A DNA stretch of 64,000 nt from Pseudomonas arsenicoxydans (GTDB taxonomy: Bacteria > Pseudomonadota > Gammaproteobacteria > Pseudomonadales > Pseudomonadaceae). The notes below the pieces were generated by a model. That model ran no database searches, was not told the origin of the DNA, and saw only the letters and a program-made list of their open reading frames with translations. Of the stretch, positions 58,880 to 64,000 are shown in pieces. Location of the stretch: the NCBI RefSeq assembly GCF_006438915.1, contig NZ_RCZE01000013.1:186001-250000 (forward strand), given 5' to 3'. The translations under genes were made by a program, and so were the position numbers. Numbering within the stretch: position 1 is the first letter of the stretch; the number at the start of each line of letters is the position of its first letter.

Positions 58880-61537
58880 ATGCGCACCGAACAACCGAAG
58901 ATGATTTACCTGAAAGACTATCAGGCGCCCGAGTACCTGATCGACGAGACGCACCTGACCTTCGAGTTGTTCGAGGACCACAGCCTGGTCCATGCGCAAC
59001 TGGTGATGCGCCGCAATCCCGAACGCGGCCCGGGCCTGCCGCCGCTGGTGCTGGACGGTCAGCAGCTTGAGCTTTTGGCGGTGACCCTGGCGGATCGCGA
59101 GCTGAGCGAAAGCGACTATCAACTGACGGACAATCACCTGACCCTGCACCCGACCAGCACCACCTTCACGGTCGACACCAGCGTCAAGATCCACCCGGAA
59201 ACCAACACGGCGCTGGAAGGCTTGTACAAATCCAGCGGCATGTTCTGCACCCAGTGCGAGGCCGAAGGCTTCCGCAAGATCACCTATTACCTCGACCGCC
59301 CGGACGTGATGAGCAAGTTCACCACCACGGTCGTCGCCGAGCAGCACAGCTATCCGGTGCTGCTGTCCAACGGCAACCCGATTGCCTCGGGCCCTGGCGA
59401 AGACGGCCGGCACTGGGCGACCTGGGAAGACCCGTTCATGAAGCCGGCGTACCTGTTCGCGCTGGTGGCCGGTGACTTGTGGTGCGTTGAAGACACCTTC
59501 ACCACCATGACCGAGCGTTCCGTGGCGTTGCGCATCTACGTCGAGCCGGAAAACATCGACAAGTGCCAGCACGCCATGAACAGCCTGAAGAAGTCGATGC
59601 GCTGGGATGAAGAGGTTTACGGTCGCGAGTACGACCTGGACATCTTCATGATCGTCGCGGTCAACGACTTCAACATGGGCGCCATGGAAAACAAGGGCCT
59701 CAACATCTTCAACTCCAGCGCCGTGCTGGCCCGCGCCGAAACCGCGACCGACGCCGCGCACCAGCGCGTCGAAGCCATCGTTGCCCACGAATACTTCCAC
59801 AACTGGTCGGGCAACCGCGTGACCTGCCGCGACTGGTTCCAGTTGTCGCTGAAGGAAGGCTTCACCGTGTTCCGCGATGCCGGATTCTCCTCGGACATGA
59901 ACTCGGCCACGGTCAAGCGCATCCAGGACGTGGCTTACCTGCGCACGCACCAGTTCGCCGAAGACGCCGGTCCCATGGCCCACGCCGTGCGCCCGGACAG
60001 CTTCATCGAGATTTCCAATTTCTACACCCTGACCGTGTACGAAAAGGGTTCGGAAGTAGTCGGCATGATCCGCACCTTGCTTGGCGCCGATGGCTTCCGC
60101 AAAGGCAGTGACCTGTATTTCGACCGCCACGACGGCCAGGCCGTGACTTGCGACGACTTCATCAAGGCGATGGAAGACGCCAATGGTGTCGACCTGACCC
60201 AGTTCAAGCGCTGGTACAGCCAGGCCGGTACTCCGCGTTTGGCGGTGAGCGAGTCCTACGACGCTGCGGCGAAAACCTACAGCCTGACCTTCCGTCAAAG
60301 CTGCCCGGCAACCCCGGACAAAGTTGAAAAACTGCCGTTCGTGATTCCGGTGGAATTGGGCCTGCTGGACTCCAAAGGCGCGGCGATTGCCTTGCGCCTG
60401 TCCGGCGAAGCCAGCGCTCAGGGCTCGTCGCGGGTGATCTCGGTGACCGAAGCCGAGCAGACCTTCACCTTCGTCGACATCGCGGAAGAGCCGTTGCCTT
60501 CGTTGCTGCGTGGTTTCTCGGCGCCGGTCAAACTGAGCTTCCCGTACAGCCGCGATCAACTGATGTTCCTGATGCAGCATGACAGCGATGGTTTCAACCG
60601 CTGGGATGCCGGTCAGCAACTGTCGGTGCAAGTGCTGCAAGAGCTGATTGCCCAACATCAGGCGGGTGAAACGCTGGTGCTGGATCAGCGCCTGATTTCT
60701 GCCCTGCGCACGGTGCTGTCGGACGAGACGCTGGACCAGGCCATGGTTGCGGAAATGCTCTCGCTACCGGGTGAGGCTTATCTGACAGAAATCAGTGAAG
60801 TGGCTGATGTCGATGCGATTCACATCGCCCGTGAGTTTGCTCGCAAGCAATTGGCTGAGGGGTTGTTCGAGGCGTTGTGGCTGCGTTATCAGGCCAATCG
60901 CGATCTGTCGAAGAAAACGCCGTACGTGGCGGAGGCCGAGCACTTTGCTCGTCGCGCGCTGCAGAACATTGCGCTGTCGTACTTGATGCTCAGCGGCAAG
61001 CCCGAAGTGTTGGCGGCGACGCTTGAGCAGTTTGAAACCAGCGACAACATGACTGAGCGTCTGACGGCGTTGGCGGTGTTGGTCAATTCGCCGGTTGAAG
61101 CAGAGAAGGCCAAGGCGCTGGCGAGTTTTGCCGAGCACTTCAAGGATAATCCGCTGGTCATGGATCAGTGGTTCAGTGTTCAGGCGGGTAGTGCGTTGCC
61201 GGGTGGTCTGGAGCGGGTGCGTCAGTTGATGCAGCATCCGGCCTTCAACATTAAGAACCCGAATAAGGTGCGGGCGCTGGTTGGTGCGTTTGCCGGGCAG
61301 AACCTGATCAACTTCCATGCGGCGGATGGTTCCGGGTATCGTTTTCTGGCGGATCTGGTGATCGAGTTGAACGGGTTTAACCCGCAGATCGCTTCCCGTC
61401 AGTTGGCGCCGTTGACTCGCTGGCGCAAGTATGACGATGCGCGTCAGGCGTTGATGAAAGGCGAGCTGGAGCGGATTCGTGCTTCGGGTCAGCTGTCTAG
61501 CGATGTGTTTGAAGTGGTCAGCAAGAGCTTGGCCTGA
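58880..61537 (+). CDS. pepN: Aminopeptidase N
   Basis: 885-residue M1-family metallopeptidase that removes N-terminal residues from peptides in the cytoplasm. The exopeptidase motif G-A-M-E-N is at 267-271. Zinc is held by H303 and H307 (H-E-Y-F-H, with catalytic E304) and E326 (L-K-E-G-F). Length and motif spacing match E. coli PepN (870). ATG 58880 lies ten bases after the DUF2797 stop, so it may be read from the same transcript. The long antisense frames are shadows. Confidence 0.97.
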   Translation: MRTEQPKMIYLKDYQAPEYLIDETHLTFELFEDHSLVHAQLVMRRNPERGPGLPPLVLDGQQLELLAVTLADRELSESDYQLTDNHLTLHPTSTTFTVDTSVKIHPETNTALEGLYKSSGMFCTQCEAEGFRKITYYLDRPDVMSKFTTTVVAEQHSYPVLLSNGNPIASGPGEDGRHWATWEDPFMKPAYLFALVAGDLWCVEDTFTTMTERSVALRIYVEPENIDKCQHAMNSLKKSMRWDEEVYGREYDLDIFMIVAVNDFNMGAMENKGLNIFNSSAVLARAETATDAAHQRVEAIVAHEYFHNWSGNRVTCRDWFQLSLKEGFTVFRDAGFSSDMNSATVKRIQDVAYLRTHQFAEDAGPMAHAVRPDSFIEISNFYTLTVYEKGSEVVGMIRTLLGADGFRKGSDLYFDRHDGQAVTCDDFIKAMEDANGVDLTQFKRWYSQAGTPRLAVSESYDAAAKTYSLTFRQSCPATPDKVEKLPFVIPVELGLLDSKGAAIALRLSGEASAQGSSRVISVTEAEQTFTFVDIAEEPLPSLLRGFSAPVKLSFPYSRDQLMFLMQHDSDGFNRWDAGQQLSVQVLQELIAQHQAGETLVLDQRLISALRTVLSDETLDQAMVAEMLSLPGEAYLTEISEVADVDAIHIAREFARKQLAEGLFEALWLRYQANRDLSKKTPYVAEAEHFARRALQNIALSYLMLSGKPEVLAATLEQFETSDNMTERLTALAVLVNSPVEAEKAKALASFAEHFKDNPLVMDQWFSVQAGSALPGGLERVRQLMQHPAFNIKNPNKVRALVGAFAGQNLINFHAADGSGYRFLADLVIELNGFNPQIASRQLAPLTRWRKYDDARQALMKGELERIRASGQLSSDVFEVVSKSLA

Positions 61538-61627
61538 GTCTGGCCTTTTTCCCTCGGGGTTCGTTCGGACCCTGGGGGAGCTGGCTTTTCTGCCTTGGCG
61601 GCCTGACAGCCGACCATTCTCTTCCTT
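61538..61627 (+). other. 3' region of pepN
   Basis: Short non-coding spacer before the large repeat. CCCTCGGGGT and ACCCTGGGGG segments (61551-61579) can fold into an imperfect hairpin, but without a clean T tract, so a terminator is only possible. Confidence 0.3.
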
Positions 61628-62422
61628 GGTGTACATATCCATTTCTGCGGTAACGGCTGCTTAGGGTTTCGCCCTTACGGCGACTCACTTTTTTTTCAAA
61701 CGCCAAAAAAAAGTAAGCAAAAAAAGGCTCGCCCCGAGCGTCCGGCCCCTCGCTAAAGCTCGGCGTTCCTTCGCTCCGGTATCCATCCGGGGACACTGCC
61801 CTCCGGTCTGCTTCGCTACGACCTACATGCAGCGTGTTCGACTGCGTCGAACGGCGCTGCGCGCCACTCCCCGGATGCACACCTCCACTCAGCCTCCCGA
61901 AGGGGCGGGTGAATCAAAAGCCAGATCAAAAGCTTTCAGGCGAGCTAACGCTCGGCCTGTTGAGTGGTGAGAAGCGGGAGGTGTTCGCTGTAGAGGGTGC
62001 GGGAGGCTGAAACTTTAGAACGTGTTTGGCTTTGGCTTTGGCTTTGGCTTTGGCTTTGGCTTTGGCTTTGGCTTTGGCTTTGGCTTTGGCTTTTGATCTT
62101 GATCTTGATCTTGATCTTGATCTGCTTTTGATCTTTCGCCCCTTCGGCAGGCCGAGCGTAGGTGTTCATCAGGGGGGTAGGCGCGCAGCGCCGTGCGGCG
62201 AAGCCGCACACATCGAGAGGAGGTCGTAGCGAAGCAGACCGTAGGCGATGCCCCCTGATGGACACCGTAGCGAGGGAACGCGGAGCTTTAGCGAGGCGCC
62301 GTACGCCGGGGCGAAGCCTTTTGCTTACTTTTCGGCGTCTGGAAAAGTGAGTCGCTGTAAGAGCGAAACCATAAGCAGCCGTTACCGCAGCAACGGATAT
62401 GTACACCGAGCTCCGAGCGCCA
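61628..62422. repeat. Large imperfect inverted repeat enclosing hexanucleotide arrays
   Basis: The left arm, starting GTGTACATATCC and containing GGTAACGGCTGCTTAGGGTT, reappears in reverse complement at the right end (AACCATAAGCAGCCGTTACC ... GGATATGTACACC). The arms are about 240 bases with mismatches. Further matches include GTCTGCTTCGCTACGACCT on the left and AGGTCGTAGCGAAGCAGAC on the right. The centre (about 61920-62160) differs and carries the tandem hexamers. The open frames here are low-complexity and not real genes. It is probably one copy of a multicopy Pseudomonas intergenic element. Confidence 0.75.
62025..62122. repeat. Hexamer arrays (TTTGGC)11 and (TTGATC)5
   Basis: Eleven perfect TTTGGC units (62025-62090) are followed after two T by five perfect TTGATC units (62093-62122). 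Perfect hexamer arrays of this length are rare in bacterial genomes and are expected to vary in copy number by slippage. On the minus strand they would encode S-Q and K-I repeats, but no plausible gene contains them. Confidence 0.95.
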
Positions 62423-62669
62423 ACCACCAAAACCCAATCACCTAACCTAATACCCAATCATTCAGCCAAACCACATCCATCCCAGGTTAACAAAAGATAA
62501 CGTGGCGTCGATTGTCAGACCTTTCCAAACCCCGATAGGATAAGCCAGCTTCCGAAGGGGCTCTAGATTGCGCGTTTCAGGACTAAGCTCCAAACAGCCA
62601 ATCACCACGAGCCACCTTACGGCGCCCTGAAAGGTTGAACGACCTAACAATAATAATGGGGGAAGGTCT
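62423..62669 (+). promoter_or_regulatory. Upstream region of the Ycf48-like / RND operon
   Basis: 247 bases between the large repeat and the gene. It must contain the promoter. A CCCCGATAGGATAAGCC segment (62540-62556) looks like a conserved control element, but I cannot assign it to a regulator. The ribosome site GGAAGG is at 62657-62662. Confidence 0.3.
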
Positions 62670-63722
62670 ATGAGTGAGCCTGTCATGGGTGTGGGTATCT
62701 GCCGCCCGCCGGCACTGCGCAAATTCGCGTTGCTGGCTACAGCGCTCTCGCTGTTGGGCTGTGCCGCATGGTCGGCACCTGCGATGGCCGCTGCAGCGTC
62801 AGCATCCGATGCTGTTTATGCCATTGAATCCGCCAAGGCCACCAAAAGCCTGATGCTCGATGTCGTCCACGCAGGCAAACGCCTGGTGGCGGTCGGTGAT
62901 CGCGGGCATATTCTCTATTCCGACGACCAGGGCGTGACCTGGGCTCAAGCCAAGGTGCCGACCCGGGCACTACTGACCTCAGTGTTTTTCGTCGATGACA
63001 AACACGGCTGGGCCGTCGGCCATGACGCACAGATTCTCGCCAGCGAGGACGGTGGCGCCACCTGGACCAAGCAATTCGAAGATTTGAAACGCGAAGCGCC
63101 GCTGCTCGACGTCTGGTTCAAGGACGTCAACAGCGGCTTCGCCGTGGGCGCTTATGGCGCACTGCTGGAAACCACCGACGGTGGCAAGCACTGGGAAGAC
63201 GCCAGCGACCGCCTGGACAACGAAGACCAGTTCCACCTCAATGGCATCGCATCGGTCAAGGATGCCGGACTGTTTATCGTCGGCGAACAGGGCAGCATGT
63301 TCCGCTCACCCGATTGGGGCCAGACCTGGGAAAAACTCGAAGGTCCGTACCAAGGCTCGCTGTTCGGTGTGATCGGCACGGCGCAAGCCAATACGCTGCT
63401 GGCTTACGGCCTGCGCGGCAATCTCTACCGCTCCACGGATTTCGGCAGCACCTGGGAACAGGTTGAGCTGAAAGCCGCTCGCGGCGCGCTGGAGTTCGGG
63501 TTGTCCGGAGCAACGCTGCTCGACGACGGTTCCATCGTGATCGTTGGCAACGGCGGCTCGGTGATCCGCAGCAACGACAACGGCGAAACCTTCAGCGTGT
63601 TCAACCGTCCGGATCGCATTTCCGTATCGGCAGTCACGGCAGCGGGCAACGGCAATCTGATTCTGGCAGGACAGGGCGGCGTTCGCGCTACTTCGCCAAC
63701 CGGCTCAGAGCTGGGCAAATAA
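62670..63722 (+). CDS. Ycf48/HCF136-like beta-propeller protein
   Basis: 350 residues with a signal peptide (L-L-A-T-A-L-S-L-L-G-C-A-A-W-S-A-P-A-M-A). It has repeated BNR/Asp-box blades of the Ycf48 type (S-D-D-Q-G-V-T-W, S-E-D-G-G-A-T-W, T-T-D-G-G-K-H-W, S-P-D-W-G-Q-T-W, S-T-D-F-G-S-T-W, S-N-D-N-G-E-T-F). About six or seven blades form a periplasmic propeller. In many proteobacteria such genes sit next to RND/MMPL exporters and DUF1302/DUF1329 genes; here an RND gene follows after 16 bases. The likely role is an accessory to that export system (inference). Confidence 0.87.
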   Translation: MSEPVMGVGICRPPALRKFALLATALSLLGCAAWSAPAMAAAASASDAVYAIESAKATKSLMLDVVHAGKRLVAVGDRGHILYSDDQGVTWAQAKVPTRALLTSVFFVDDKHGWAVGHDAQILASEDGGATWTKQFEDLKREAPLLDVWFKDVNSGFAVGAYGALLETTDGGKHWEDASDRLDNEDQFHLNGIASVKDAGLFIVGEQGSMFRSPDWGQTWEKLEGPYQGSLFGVIGTAQANTLLAYGLRGNLYRSTDFGSTWEQVELKAARGALEFGLSGATLLDDGSIVIVGNGGSVIRSNDNGETFSVFNRPDRISVSAVTAAGNGNLILAGQGGVRATSPTGSELGK

Positions 63723-63738
63723 TAAGAAGGGCGGAGCT

Positions 63739-64000
63739 ATGACATCCATGACAAGTCATCACCAGGACAAGGCGACGTTTCTTGAGCGCCTGATTTTCAA
63801 CAACCGCCCGGCAGTGATCACGATCTGCCTGCTGGTCAGTATTTTCCTGTTCTGGCAGGCGACGCTGATCCGGCCGTCCACCAGTTTCGAAAAAATGATC
63901 CCGCTCGAGCATCCCTTCATTCAGAAGATGATGGAGCACCGCAACGATCTGGCGAACCTGGGCAACACCGTGCGCATCTCGGTGGAAGCCACTGACGGCG
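63739..64000 (+). CDS. RND (MMPL-type) exporter, N-terminal part
   Basis: Only 87 codons lie inside the window. After a polar start (M-T-S-M-T-S-H-H-Q-D-K) comes R-L-I-F-N-N-R-P-A-V-I-T-I-C-L-L-V, a first membrane helix (L-L-V-S-I-F-L-F-W-Q-A), then the periplasmic segment S-F-E-K-M-I-P-L-E-H-P-F-I. This start is typical of hydrophobe/lipid-exporting RND proteins of the MMPL-like group. GGAG lies directly before ATG 63739. The gene continues beyond the end. Confidence 0.8.
   Translation, partial: MTSMTSHHQDKATFLERLIFNNRPAVITICLLVSIFLFWQATLIRPSTSFEKMIPLEHPFIQKMMEHRNDLANLGNTVRISVEATDG

Noticed and set aside
61945..62457. 170-residue frame with S-Q and K-I repeats
   Set aside because: It is simply the translation of the TTTGGC and TTGATC arrays and the flanking repeat arm, without a ribosome site.

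Overview
The window is chromosomal DNA of a Pseudomonas, most likely of the P. fluorescens group. The evidence is high-GC coding sequence, several intergenic inverted pairs of the Pseudomonas REP sequence (core GCGGGCTTGCTCGCG), a Pseudomonas-type DUF6124 gene, and two gene blocks whose order I recall from P. aeruginosa: acnB / DUF1289 / universal stress protein, and fabI / yej transporter / mltD / gloB / methyltransferase / rnhA / dnaQ / ldcA. A third conserved block is DUF1853 / nadK / metallophosphatase / rhomboid / DUF1315 / DUF2797 / pepN. No phage, plasmid, insertion sequence, CRISPR array, rRNA or tRNA was recognised.

Layout. 1-7.3 kb: the end of a membrane protein gene, a SulP anion transporter, aconitase B, DUF1289, a tandem universal stress protein and the tRNA hydroxylase MiaE. 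7.3-33.8 kb is an accessory stretch of small operons, most with their own regulator. It holds a GFA-type zinc protein, a decayed PaaI thioesterase, a LysR regulator with agmatine deiminase and a polyamine-type binding protein, and an Ada / PEP-mutase-like / 3-methyladenine glycosylase DNA-repair operon. These are followed by a DUF6124 gene behind a long structured leader, an esterase with TspO, LysE and EamA exporters with a MocR regulator, a tctCBA tricarboxylate transporter, LysE with AraC, ppyR-nnrS, a periplasmic molybdenum hydroxylase with a diheme cytochrome, a degenerate GGDEF protein, and an amidase/VOC pair facing a LysR gene.

33.9-50.3 kb is the conserved block: fabI, the yejABEF-type peptide ABC transporter with a second binding protein, lytic transglycosylase MltD, glyoxalase II, RNase HI, the polymerase III epsilon subunit and lysine/arginine decarboxylase. 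50.3-54 kb carries a LysR gene, a small conserved protein, an FMN reductase and a solitary arsB. 53.9-61.5 kb is the nadK-pepN block. It is followed by 1.1 kb of non-coding repeat, then a Ycf48-like protein and the start of an RND (MMPL-type) exporter that runs off the window.

The most informative non-coding signals are these. (i) Three GT-N7-AC sites and a sigma-54 promoter lie ahead of ppyR-nnrS, the architecture of NorR/FhpR nitric-oxide control. (ii) A roughly 200-base leader before the DUF6124 gene has one CTACCAAC segment that can pair with either of two GTTTGGTAG copies. (iii) A large inverted repeat near 62 kb encloses 11 TTTGGC and 5 TTGATC hexamers. (iv) A REP element at 11.4 kb contains an exact 62-bp tandem duplication.
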